NCBI GenBank assembly: GCA_020404895.1
Contig: JADBWK010000147.1
Coordinates: forward strand, 23,682 to 87,681
DNA length: 64,000 nucleotides
Direction of reading: 5' to 3'
Source: Pseudanabaena sp. M085S1SP2A07QC
GTDB taxonomy: Bacteria; Cyanobacteriota; Cyanobacteriia; Pseudanabaenales; Pseudanabaenaceae
Position numbers and translations under genes: made by a program. Under the pieces are notes generated by a model. The model was not told the origin of the DNA and made no database searches. It saw nothing but the letters and a program-made list of their open reading frames with translations. Below, piece after piece: positions 10,357-19,601 of the stretch (position 1 is the first letter of the stretch; every line of letters begins with the position of its first letter).

Positions 10357-10454
10357 GGCACTGGTCAGCTAAAACGTGATCGACGTATTTGCGTCTTTTT
10401 TGTTGGCATGAAATGTACATTTCAGCACCCATCCCTCATTAACTGACCAGTGCC
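10357..10454. mobile_element. 98-bp MITE-like element, copy 2, with 8-bp target-site duplication
   Basis: TIRs GGCACTGGTCAG / CTGACCAGTGCC; flanked directly by ACATAAGA on both sides. Confidence 0.85.
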
Positions 10455-10594
10455 ACATAAGATTAAACTACAAAAACATGCGATTTTATCGAACTTATCT
10501 GAATGTTTTACTAGATCGAAGCTATTAAATCAATTTAGATAAGAAATTGACAGCTTATGTTCATCACCGTAATATGACTAGAGTATCACAATTA

Positions 10595-11347
10595 TTAAAC
10601 AATTAATTCAGAGTTCTTAACATTACTAAGATATGACTCAACTACTTTATCTGCATCTCCTGTCAGCTTTATTGTACCCTTATTCATCCAAATAGCTTTG
10701 ACACAGGACTGACTGATAAATTCCATGGAGTGGGAAACTACTAAAATAGTCACATGTGAGTCCCAGAATTTGTCTAAACGTTTTTTACATTTGTTTTTAA
10801 AGCTCTCATCTCCTACAGACAAAACTTCATCTAATATTAAGATATCGGGTTGAACGTCTGTGGCGATCGCAAAGGCTAAGCGAGCTACCATACCTGATGA
10901 GAGTCCTTTGACTGGGACATATTCGTATTCTTCTAACTCTGCAAAATCAAGTATCGATTTTGTTCTTTCTGTCATTTCTGCTCTAGAAAAGCCCAGAAGC
11001 ACACCGTACAAGAGAATATTTTGCTTGACCGAAATTTCTGCATCAAAACCAGCCCCCAATTCGATTAATGGCGCAATTTTGCCACGCACCCTAACCGTGC
11101 CAATTCTGGGTTCTAGAATTCCCGAAATCACTTTTAGTAATGTGGATTTACCCGCGCCATTACCACCAATAATTCCAATTTTTTCACCCTTTTCTACCAC
11201 AAAGTCAATCTTATCAAGTACTAACTTTCTTTCAGGATGGCGATATTTACCTTCTAATATTGATAGTATCGTTTTTTTGAGATCGTAGGAAAACTCTTCT
11301 TGAGTTCTGCGCCACAAACTAACTTGCTCTAGCCGAATAACTTCCAT
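10595..11347 (-). CDS. Polysaccharide ABC exporter ATP-binding subunit (Wzt-type, short)
   Basis: Walker A GIIGGNGAGKSTLLKVISG, signature LSSGMVARLAFAIA, DILILDEVLSVGD. Confidence 0.9.
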   Translation of the reverse strand: MEVIRLEQVSLWRRTQEEFSYDLKKTILSILEGKYRHPERKLVLDKIDFVVEKGEKIGIIGGNGAGKSTLLKVISGILEPRIGTVRVRGKIAPLIELGAGFDAEISVKQNILLYGVLLGFSRAEMTERTKSILDFAELEEYEYVPVKGLSSGMVARLAFAIATDVQPDILILDEVLSVGDESFKNKCKKRLDKFWDSHVTILVVSHSMEFISQSCVKAIWMNKGTIKLTGDADKVVESYLSNVKNSELIV

Positions 11348-11450
11348 CTATCGTAAATCCATGATTTTCGATTGTGAGACTTGAAAATATAATTTGGAGA
11401 TCATAATATCAAAGAAATTTACTGTTTAAGATTTTTTTGCAATTACAAAT

Positions 11451-11852
11451 CTATTTTTTCCAGACTACTAGTATCACTCCAAGCATAATAAAGCTCAAGC
11501 CAAATAGACGACTAGGAGGTATTGCTTCCTTGAAGAAGAAGTACCCAAGCATTACAGAAAAAACATAGATTAGTGAGCCTGAAGGAGCAGCTATACTAAG
11601 ATTAACTCTAGTAAGAAGGAGAATATAGGTCAAAGCCCCTATTCCGTAGAAAGCCAAACCTCCAATTAACTCAGGTATCGTAATAATACTGAGGATATGA
11701 CCAAGAGCATTGCTAGCACTTACTTTCCCTAATTTTATTGCACCTAATTTCAAGAAAAACTGCCCCCCCACACTTGCCAAAACTGACATGAGCAGCAAAC
11801 TAAACTCTTGTGGTGTCAACGCTTTATATACTCTAAATGAATAACTGTACAA
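11451..11852 (-). CDS. Small DMT/EamA-like membrane protein
   Basis: 133 aa with four hydrophobic segments; LIYVFSVMLGYFFFKEAIPPSRLFGLSFIMLGVILV. Confidence 0.7.
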   Translation of the reverse strand: MYSYSFRVYKALTPQEFSLLLMSVLASVGGQFFLKLGAIKLGKVSASNALGHILSIITIPELIGGLAFYGIGALTYILLLTRVNLSIAAPSGSLIYVFSVMLGYFFFKEAIPPSRLFGLSFIMLGVILVVWKK

Positions 11853-11892
11853 AATTTTAGGGCATTAACTTAATTTAAATATTATTCCCTAC

Positions 11893-12696
11893 CTAAAGTA
11901 AATCCATAAACTGTGATCGAGATCGCTGAAAGTACAAAAAGCCAAGTACTGAAAAGATCATACCACTCAAGAGTGCGGTCAAGATCAGCGTAACATCTGG
12001 TAGATTGCCAGAGAGAGTGATTTGACGAAAGCTCTCAATAATTGGCGACAACGGGTTTAGGTTCACAAATGGCTGTACAGATTTTGGCACGATCTCAGCA
12101 GGATAAAATACAGGACTACTAATCCAGAGCATAAAGACCAATAGTTCATAAAAATAGGGCAAGTCCCTGTAAAAGACATACAAGGCACTTACAAAAAATC
12201 CTACCCCAATACAAAATAATACCAATGCAATGAATGGTAAAAATATAGCAAAAACATTAATCAAGCTTTTTGATTTGATTAATGCAACGATCGCCAGTAG
12301 AAGAAAGGGACCCAACACAAACTGAAAAATATTGGCGGCGATCATGGAAACGGGGAAAACACTTACAGGTAAACGAATTTTATTTAGCAAGCTGCCATTA
12401 CTAACAACACTCACTAGAGCCTGTGATGTAGAGGAAGAGAAGAAGTTGATTACTACTAAACCTGTGAAAGCAGCTAAAATATAGTTCCAAATTGAACCGT
12501 AATACTTAGAAAACGTACTACCGAAAATAGCTGAATATAATGCAGTCATGATTAAAGGGTTAAACAATGACCAATATATCCCTAAGACTGAGCCTCGATA
12601 ACGCACATTGACGTTTCGGCTGACTAAAACATGAAGTATTTCCCAAAAATGCCTTAATTCAGGAGTAACATATTTATTAACTAATGACAGATTCAT
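11893..12696 (-). CDS. Polysaccharide ABC exporter permease (Wzm-type)
   Basis: NVRYRGSVLGIYWSLFNPLIMTALYS and ISSPVFYPAEIVP...LNPLSPIIESFRQ, adjacent to the ATPase. Confidence 0.9.
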   Translation of the reverse strand: MNLSLVNKYVTPELRHFWEILHVLVSRNVNVRYRGSVLGIYWSLFNPLIMTALYSAIFGSTFSKYYGSIWNYILAAFTGLVVINFFSSSTSQALVSVVSNGSLLNKIRLPVSVFPVSMIAANIFQFVLGPFLLLAIVALIKSKSLINVFAIFLPFIALVLFCIGVGFFVSALYVFYRDLPYFYELLVFMLWISSPVFYPAEIVPKSVQPFVNLNPLSPIIESFRQITLSGNLPDVTLILTALLSGMIFSVLGFLYFQRSRSQFMDLL

Positions 12697-12921
12697 TGTT
12701 CAGTCAAGACCTCATAATTTTGATAGGATAGCTCAACGTGTGTACTATGCTAATAGTGTTTTACCATTAATGTGTGTTTATTTGCTCAGAACAGTAGTTA
12801 ACAATACTCCTTAAATTAAATATTGACATCACTTTGAGGCATTGATTTAAATCAGAGCTAATATCATAATTCCCTTCAAAATATTTAAATGAAGCGTTTA
12901 TCATTCTCAATCCAAACATTT

Positions 12922-14601
12922 TTACAAAAGTACCCACTTATCTTTCTTAACGAAGATAGTATTGATATAAGTATCAGCATAAACCATGTACCCTCTACTC
13001 TCTAAAAACTGAATAATGTGCAAGTCTTTCACCCCGTTACCAGTTTCGGAGAAAGAAATAGTTTCAACACAAATTATCACTGGAGAACTCTGTTCATAAT
13101 TTATAGATTGTAGGATTTTTAGGTCAAGTCCTTCAACATCTAAAGACAAGAAATCTGGAAAGACTCCTTTACAATAGTTCTGTATAATATTTGAGATTAT
13201 GTCTACTTTAGTTTTTGAAATCGTAACTATTTGATGATTGTTTTCTCGGGTACAATTTTCTGCCTCTTCTTTAGAAAATGTATTTAACGTGGGAGTTGAG
13301 ATAATGTAAAAATCTTTTTCTCCTTGCACATCGTCAACTCCAATGTTTAGGTTGATATCTTCTACACGCGCTAATTTAAAACTTTCAAACAGAGTAGGGT
13401 CAGGCTCTATATTTATACCTCTACTACCATTTTGGTAGAACAGAGCTGTATTGCTAAGATGCTCTGGATGATAAGCACCAACATCAATGTAGGAAGGTGT
13501 TGTAATTCCAATAGCATCAAAAATAAACTTAACAATTAAATCTTCGCCTGACTGAGAGTAAGATGTTTTAGAGTAGTTCTTTTCTTCTTTGATGGAGTCA
13601 TTTTTGGCTGCATTAGTAAGGTTATTCTTAAGCAATTTAACTTTTTTAGACTTTATCAAACGAATCTTTTTTGTCACCCAAACCAAATTAGAGTCAAGTG
13701 TTATTAGAAGTTCAACAATAAAGAACTTAAGCTTATTAAAAATGTTGATATCTTTGTAGGCTTTTTCATGCCAAAGAAATAATCGAGAAGTCGTTATTAG
13801 GACTTTGCGTACAAGCTTAAATTTATCTTTTAAGCCAATAGGACTTGCAAAAATCAAGCTGATTTGTTTCATAACATATGGATTGTATACAAGCATTCTA
13901 TCTATTCTTGAATCGACAGCTTTAATAGCATACTCAGTATTATCTATTCCAGCTGTATAGAGCGCTTTGTCCAGACTGTTTAAAACTTCAACTTGTCCGT
14001 TGAGTAAAATTTTAGTTAATATGAAGCAATCAGCAAAATCAAAGCTAAGATCATCATAATTCTGCATTAATGATTCTTTAAGATACAGCCCATAAAACAT
14101 ACTGGGTGTAGGTAAATCTAGAAATGAATTCACATTTTCTACCTTTGAGTTGTTTCTAGAGATGTTCGGTAAAACTATTTCTTCAGTAAGATTGCTTTTT
14201 CTGTACAAAAGCCTCATTTTGGGGACAACAAGTGTCGTGTGTTCATCGAAACTGGCTAAACATATTTCAATAAATTCAGGTTCCCACTCATCATCATCGG
14301 CAGCCCACATAAAATATTTGCCAACAGACTGCTTAAGCACGAATAAAAAATTAGCTCCTGCTCCTTTATTCTCTAGTTGCCGAAAATAACAAATACGATC
14401 ATCTTTTGATTGGAATTCTTTAACTACCATTTCCACATTTGGATCTATAGAGCAGTTATCGGACACAATAATCTCAATATTTCGATAAGTCTGTTGAGTA
14501 ATACATTCTAAAGTCCTTTTCAGACCATTCGGACGATTATATGTCGGAATGCCAACACTGACTAAAGGCTTCTTTCCTATCCCTTCTATGTTATGCATCA
14601 T
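12922..14601 (-). CDS. GT2 glycosyltransferase fused to FkbM-type methyltransferase
   Basis: N-term VSVGIPTYNRPNGLKRTLECI...VSDNCSID; C-term SYSQSGEDLIVKFIFDAIGITTPSYIDVGAYHPEHLSNTALFYQNGSRGINIEPDP...DFLSLDVEGLDLKIL. Confidence 0.9.
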   Translation of the reverse strand: MMHNIEGIGKKPLVSVGIPTYNRPNGLKRTLECITQQTYRNIEIIVSDNCSIDPNVEMVVKEFQSKDDRICYFRQLENKGAGANFLFVLKQSVGKYFMWAADDDEWEPEFIEICLASFDEHTTLVVPKMRLLYRKSNLTEEIVLPNISRNNSKVENVNSFLDLPTPSMFYGLYLKESLMQNYDDLSFDFADCFILTKILLNGQVEVLNSLDKALYTAGIDNTEYAIKAVDSRIDRMLVYNPYVMKQISLIFASPIGLKDKFKLVRKVLITTSRLFLWHEKAYKDINIFNKLKFFIVELLITLDSNLVWVTKKIRLIKSKKVKLLKNNLTNAAKNDSIKEEKNYSKTSYSQSGEDLIVKFIFDAIGITTPSYIDVGAYHPEHLSNTALFYQNGSRGINIEPDPTLFESFKLARVEDINLNIGVDDVQGEKDFYIISTPTLNTFSKEEAENCTRENNHQIVTISKTKVDIISNIIQNYCKGVFPDFLSLDVEGLDLKILQSINYEQSSPVIICVETISFSETGNGVKDLHIIQFLESRGYMVYADTYINTIFVKKDKWVLL

Positions 14602-14747
14602 TATTTCACTCTCTTCAAATAACCATCTGGAGCAACAGTAATCAACAACTTATTTTGAATGCTTTGATCAATTTCAAACTCTGGATGAGACTTCAGGTAT
14701 TCCCATACCGCTGTTTTAGGATTGTTGCCCACTCCCCAAGGGCGATC
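14601..14747 (-). pseudogene. 3' fragment of a CmcI/cephalosporin-hydroxylase-like gene
   Basis: Minus reading ...CDRPWGVGNNPKTAVWEYLKSHPEFEIDQSIQNKLLITVAPDGYLKRVK*, near-identical to the C-terminus of 18135..18902. Confidence 0.85.
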
Positions 14748-14764
14748 GCAATTCACATATTATT

Positions 14765-15400
14765 TAATACGTTAGTAGGATGATTCATAAACCAATTTTC
14801 TAAATTCAGATAAGTTGTTGAAGTCTAGTAAGGCTTCACCGAGAAATTTTAGTTCAGATCGGGATAGAGATCGCATTTTTTTACTTGATTAGGAGTTAGA
14901 TTACCAAAACGGCGAGTCAATTGATGGGTACTATATTGGTTTCTTCTTGTTGGCGACCTATTTGTAATATATCCTGATAAAATCGCGTCTGAGTAACATC
15001 AGCCTCTCTAAAGCCTAGCATTTTCTGAATCTCCTCTATGCTTAATTTTGGAAATTTATTTACTAGTATAGCCTCTACTAAATCTAGGTTTCGCCGAAAT
15101 CCTGATGCTATTTTGGTATTGGCTAAAATATTTTGGACTTGAAAAATTGCTTCGATTTCGGGTGTTATTACCAGTTTTAAGATGGCTAAATTGGGACTTA
15201 AATTTTCTTGAGTTAATAAATCATCTAAATATAGTTTTTGGACTAGATTGTTGAGTAAACCTTGATATGGTCTTTCTGAGCCTAAATCTTGACTGCGATC
15301 GCGCAATATTAGTAATCCTCGCCAAAATCTTGTGACTTTATATTGATGCAGGTAAACAAATAAATCACAAAAAAAGCGGCTATAAAATTATAGGCAGTTT
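14765..15400 (-). pseudogene. Degraded copy of the Rpn/DUF2887-like gene (includes ORF 14917..15306)
   Basis: Close match to 16611..17468 but about 212 bp including the start codon is missing at the junction ctataaaatt|ataggcagttttta. Confidence 0.85.
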
Positions 15401-15430
15401 TTATCCAAATATTTTTGCGATCGCATCAAG

Positions 15431-15982
15431 CTACCAGTCCCTTGGCTGAAATTTGAGGTCGTTAAGAATCACCATGTCACTGCCAGATTGACCAATCACA
15501 AAGATTCCTTGCCGATAAGCCTAACGCGCCACATCCGCAGGAATTACCATTGCGGCAACTGCACCTAAAAACTTTATATTTTGATAACGGGGCATAAAGC
15601 GTTTGATTTTGCCTAGTCGTTCAATGTGTTCATCCACGTCTGTTTGACTTAATTTGCTTTTTACTTCGATCTCGATCGCCTCTGAGCCATTAATAACTAA
15701 TAGATCGATCTCAATCCCTTCATTACCATCTTGAACAGAGATATTAGTTGACAATTCCCTGACAGCAATGCCGCGCTCTTGAAATAAACGTACTGCGGCT
15801 GGACGCACTTGCCATTCAGCAAATTCTCCTAGTCGATTACCAAGTTTGCCAATCTGCTCATTGACATTCTGAATCTGTCTGTCGTTTTTTTGGCTTTGCT
15901 CTTGAAATAATCGCTCTTTTTCCTTCTGTGCTTGGATTAGTTCGCCTAATAGTTGCCAAACTTCGTCAACTTTCGTAGCCAT
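15431..15982 (-). pseudogene. DUF3782-like PD-(D/E)XK-type protein interrupted by an in-frame TAG
   Basis: ORF 15521..15982 ends VIPADVAR*; the same frame continues AYRQGIFVIGQSGSDMVILNDLKFQPRDW* to 15431. Confidence 0.8.
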
Positions 15983-16081
15983 AAGTTTTTATCCTAGCAA
16001 TTGACTCCTTATCTTCGTATTCTAGTTTGTTGGACTCGTTTGAGCTAGCTTTAACCGCGATCACTGTACCTAGCCCAACTA

Positions 16082-16564
16082 TTACCATTGCTTGGGTTGA
16101 AAATCAGAAGGCGTATTCATCTCAAAAACTTCATCATGAATACGGGCTACATATAATCCTTCTTTGAGAATGCGTTCTTTTAGTCCAGTAGAAAGATCGA
16201 CTGCGGCTAAGATACCATATAGCTTTTTATAACTATGTTCTGGGAAAAAAGTGCGAAATCGTTCCAGCAAACTTTTCAGTTGGTCAATGGCTTCTTCTCG
16301 CACATGACTTTTGACCTCTACAATATATGCGGTGTTGATGTCGCCGTTGGCATAGGCAAGTACATCAATTTCTAGGTGTTGCCCTTGTTTGCTGGCACGC
16401 ACACTGGGGCTAATGATTTCCATGCCAAAGTGATCACGCAGGATTGTTTCCATCGAAGGCAAAGCTAAACCTTCGGTAAAACCACCAAATTTATGAGCTA
16501 ATTTTTTGATCTGAAGAGCATTTTCCTTAAGTATTTGCCAAAATTCATCTGTGTCAGTTGCCAC
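16082..16564 (-). CDS. DUF3782-like PD-(D/E)XK-type protein
   Basis: HLEIDVLAYANGDINTAYIVEVKSH; paralogue of 17521..18090. Confidence 0.75.
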   Translation of the reverse strand: MATDTDEFWQILKENALQIKKLAHKFGGFTEGLALPSMETILRDHFGMEIISPSVRASKQGQHLEIDVLAYANGDINTAYIVEVKSHVREEAIDQLKSLLERFRTFFPEHSYKKLYGILAAVDLSTGLKERILKEGLYVARIHDEVFEMNTPSDFQPKQW

Positions 16565-16610
16565 AAGTATCTACCTAAAGAATTAATGAGTTTAATTTTA
16601 GTTCAAAGCA

Positions 16611-17468
16611 TTAATTAGGATTATTCATCAACCAATTTTCTAAATCGGATAAGTTATTGAAGTCTAATAATGCTTCGCCGAGAGATTCTAGTTGAGGTAG
16701 GGATAGCGATCGCACTTTTTTCACTTGATTAGAATTTAAATTACCAAAACGGCGAGTCAACTGACGGATTATCATATTGGATTCTCCTTGTTGCACTCCT
16801 TGTTGTTCTCCCTCACGGCGACCTATCTGTAATACCTCCTGATAAAATCGCGTCTGAGTAACATCAGCTTCTCTAAGGTCTAGCATTTTTTGAATCTCCT
16901 CTACGCTTAATTTTGGAAATTTATTTACAAGTATAGCCTCTACTAAATCTAGGTTTCGCCGAAATTCTACTACTGTTTTGGCACTGGCTAAAATATTTTG
17001 GGCTTGAGAAATTGCTTCGATTTCGGGTGTTACTACCAGTTTTAAGATGGCTAAATTGGGACTTAAATTTTCTTGGGTTAATAAATCATCTAAATATAGT
17101 TTTTGGACTTGATTGTTGAGTAAACCTTGATATGGTCTTTCTGAGCCTAAATCTTGACTGCGATCGCGCAATATTAGTAATCCTCGCCAAAATCTTGCGA
17201 CTTTATATTGATGCAGGTAAACAAATAAACCACAAAAAAATCGGCTATAAAATTCGCTATCTTTTTGCATCTGCGCTTCAAGAAAGACCAATGGTAAATC
17301 AGGATTATCACTGATTGGTGTGAGCAAACCATCTAAACGAATTTCTTTTTCTTTTACCACTGGGGCGCTGTACTCATATTCGCAGTCTTCAGGAATGTCG
17401 GACAACAACTCAGCAATGAGACTGGGCTGAGATAAAAATATCCGATAAAATAGCTTGTCAGTTTTCAT
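16611..17468 (-). CDS. Rpn-family/DUF2887-like putative nuclease with DUF4351-like C-terminus
   Basis: MKTDKLFYRIFLSQPSLIAELL, RLDGLLTP...LVFLEAQMQKD, C-term LTRRFGNLNSNQVKKVRSLSLPQLESLGEALLDFNNLSDLENWL. Confidence 0.85.
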   Translation of the reverse strand: MKTDKLFYRIFLSQPSLIAELLSDIPEDCEYEYSAPVVKEKEIRLDGLLTPISDNPDLPLVFLEAQMQKDSEFYSRFFCGLFVYLHQYKVARFWRGLLILRDRSQDLGSERPYQGLLNNQVQKLYLDDLLTQENLSPNLAILKLVVTPEIEAISQAQNILASAKTVVEFRRNLDLVEAILVNKFPKLSVEEIQKMLDLREADVTQTRFYQEVLQIGRREGEQQGVQQGESNMIIRQLTRRFGNLNSNQVKKVRSLSLPQLESLGEALLDFNNLSDLENWLMNNPN

Positions 17469-17520
17469 AGGCAGTTTTTACACAAATATTTTTGCGATCG
17501 CGCCAAACCTAGCCCAAATA

Positions 17521-18090
17521 CTACCAGTGCTTGGGTTGAAATTCAGAAGGAGTATCCATCTCAAAAACTTCATCATGAATGCGGGCTACATACAATCCTT
17601 CTTTTAGAATACGCTCCCTCACACCGAAGGGAAGATCAACTGCCGCTAAGATGCCGTAGAGCTTTTTACTATTATGTTCGGGAAAAAAAGCGCGAAACTT
17701 TTCCAGTAAGGTTTTCAGTTGATCAATGACTTCCTCCCGCGCATGGCTTTTGACTTCTACGATATATGCGGTGTTGATGTCGCCGTTAGCATAGGCAAGT
17801 ACATCAATTTCTAGGTGTTGCCCCTGTTTGCTTGCCCGTACACTGGGGCTGATTATCTCCATACCAAACCGTTCTCGCAGGATTGTTTCCATCGAAGGCA
17901 GGGCTAAGCCTTCGGTAAAACTACCGAATTTCTTGCCTAGCCCGCCGATTTGTTTTCCTAGTTCTTTGATTTGTTTCCCCGATTCTTTGATTTGGCGATT
18001 GGTTTCCCGAAATTTGTTGTCGGTCTCTTTTTGGGCTTGGACAAGTTCTCCGAGGAGCTGCCAAACTTCTTGGGAAGTAGTGGTGGTCAT
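17521..18090 (-). CDS. DUF3782-like PD-(D/E)XK-type protein
   Basis: N-terminal coiled coil FRETNRQIKESGKQIKELGKQIGGLGKKFG then HLEIDVLAYANGDINTAYIVEVKSH. Confidence 0.8.
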   Translation of the reverse strand: MTTTTSQEVWQLLGELVQAQKETDNKFRETNRQIKESGKQIKELGKQIGGLGKKFGSFTEGLALPSMETILRERFGMEIISPSVRASKQGQHLEIDVLAYANGDINTAYIVEVKSHAREEVIDQLKTLLEKFRAFFPEHNSKKLYGILAAVDLPFGVRERILKEGLYVARIHDEVFEMDTPSEFQPKHW

Positions 18091-18134
18091 AATTTTTTAA
18101 TTTCTTGATTGTGCTATTTGCATTATGGCTTAAG

Positions 18135-18902
18135 TTAATGAACTCGCTTCAAATAGCCATCTGGCGCAACCGTAATCAATAGCTTGTGTTGAATACTCTT
18201 ATCAATTTCAAACTCTGGATGAGTCTTGAGATATTCCCACACGGCGGTTTTGGGGTTGTTGCCTACTCCCCAAGGGCGATCTCCAAACATTTCATTAGGC
18301 AAATCCTCGATCGCAGTATCAAATACAATACAGTAACTACCCACAGAAGTTAGTGGTGCATATGCCTCTAGCTCATCAAGGACATGATCGTGAGTGTGGT
18401 TACTGTCTAGGCATACTAAAATTTTCTGCTTACCAGCCGCTTTTGCCTTGACCTGTTCAATAATTTCAGGAGCGATACTTGATCCTTGAATCATCGAAAT
18501 TCGCTTAAACATCGGATGTGATTCAATTGCCTCTCGGTTATGGGTGCGAATATCAATATCTAACCCCAATACTTCCGCATCTTGGCAACCACCACAAATC
18601 GCATTAAGTTCTAGCATCGAAGCCGAAAAAATCAGCGATCCACCATGGGCTATACCAGTCTCAATAATTAAGTCAGGCTGCACTTTCCAGATCAGCTCTT
18701 GCATCGCCAACATATCTTGCGGATATTGTATTATTGGGCGACCTAACCAAGAAAAATTATAAGTATACTGATACGGCGCAGAATCCAGCATAAACTCAAT
18801 AGCCGAATTCTTTGCTCTATCATCCTTGCCTAAACCATCAATATTGATAGACTTAGATTGCTCAAATTGTTCGATAGGATTCATGCTAGAAATTCTTTCC
18901 AA
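18135..18902 (-). CDS. CmcI/cephalosporin hydroxylase family protein
   Basis: WKVQPDLIIETGIAHGGSLIFSASMLEL, VLGLDIDIRTHN, ILVCLDSNHTHDHVLDELEAYAPL. Confidence 0.9.
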   Translation of the reverse strand: MERISSMNPIEQFEQSKSINIDGLGKDDRAKNSAIEFMLDSAPYQYTYNFSWLGRPIIQYPQDMLAMQELIWKVQPDLIIETGIAHGGSLIFSASMLELNAICGGCQDAEVLGLDIDIRTHNREAIESHPMFKRISMIQGSSIAPEIIEQVKAKAAGKQKILVCLDSNHTHDHVLDELEAYAPLTSVGSYCIVFDTAIEDLPNEMFGDRPWGVGNNPKTAVWEYLKTHPEFEIDKSIQHKLLITVAPDGYLKRVH

Positions 18903-19600
18903 TAAATTGTCGATGACTTTATATATTCTTTCCCTTGCTTACCGATATTGGCAATAAGATCTAGTATTGATACATAAGGATTAAATGTAGAAAATTGCTG
19001 TGGGTAAGGCAACTTAAGGTAATTCATATACTCTACCCTAATACTGTTATTCTCGAAAAGAGAATGATCTAAATAATTTTTAGCTCCATGCCCAGTAATG
19101 TAATGAGTTCCATTCAAATATTTGACTATCTGATATACCCTCTCAGAACTCCCTCCTTCTATTCCAAGTCTAGAAGCATCATAAAAAGTCTTATTCGCTG
19201 CGAGATCAAAGTAGTTAATGCTTAGCTCCATACTTTTCATGGATACTTCGGAGATAGTAGTAAGAGGAAAATCAAAAAGATCTCTTACTAATCCCAACAT
19301 TTCTTTGAAATATGGCGCATTTTTATAAGCTTGTTTAAGCATTTCTAAATGTTGGTTTTGCCAGTTTTTTTGATTGTTTATTTCTAATTCATTGATTAAA
19401 ATGCCTAATTTCAACTGTTTCAAAGGAACTGTAAGCCAGTTAAATCCATTTGATGAATTAGTTTTGATTTGTACTCTATTAGTAAAACTACCTTTAGAAA
19501 ATTGTACATCATCATAATTTACATAAGCATCACATAAATTCACCTGTTCAAACATTCCAACCCAAGGGAAATACATTGGTTGTGATATAACAATTTTCAT
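18881..19600 (-). CDS. WbqC-like family protein
   Basis: MKIVISQPMYFPWVGMFEQVNLCDAYVNYDDVQFSKGSFTNRVQIKT. Confidence 0.9.
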   Translation of the reverse strand: MKIVISQPMYFPWVGMFEQVNLCDAYVNYDDVQFSKGSFTNRVQIKTNSSNGFNWLTVPLKQLKLGILINELEINNQKNWQNQHLEMLKQAYKNAPYFKEMLGLVRDLFDFPLTTISEVSMKSMELSINYFDLAANKTFYDASRLGIEGGSSERVYQIVKYLNGTHYITGHGAKNYLDHSLFENNSIRVEYMNYLKLPYPQQFSTFNPYVSILDLIANIGKQGKEYIKSSTIYWKEFLA

Positions 19601-19601
19601 A

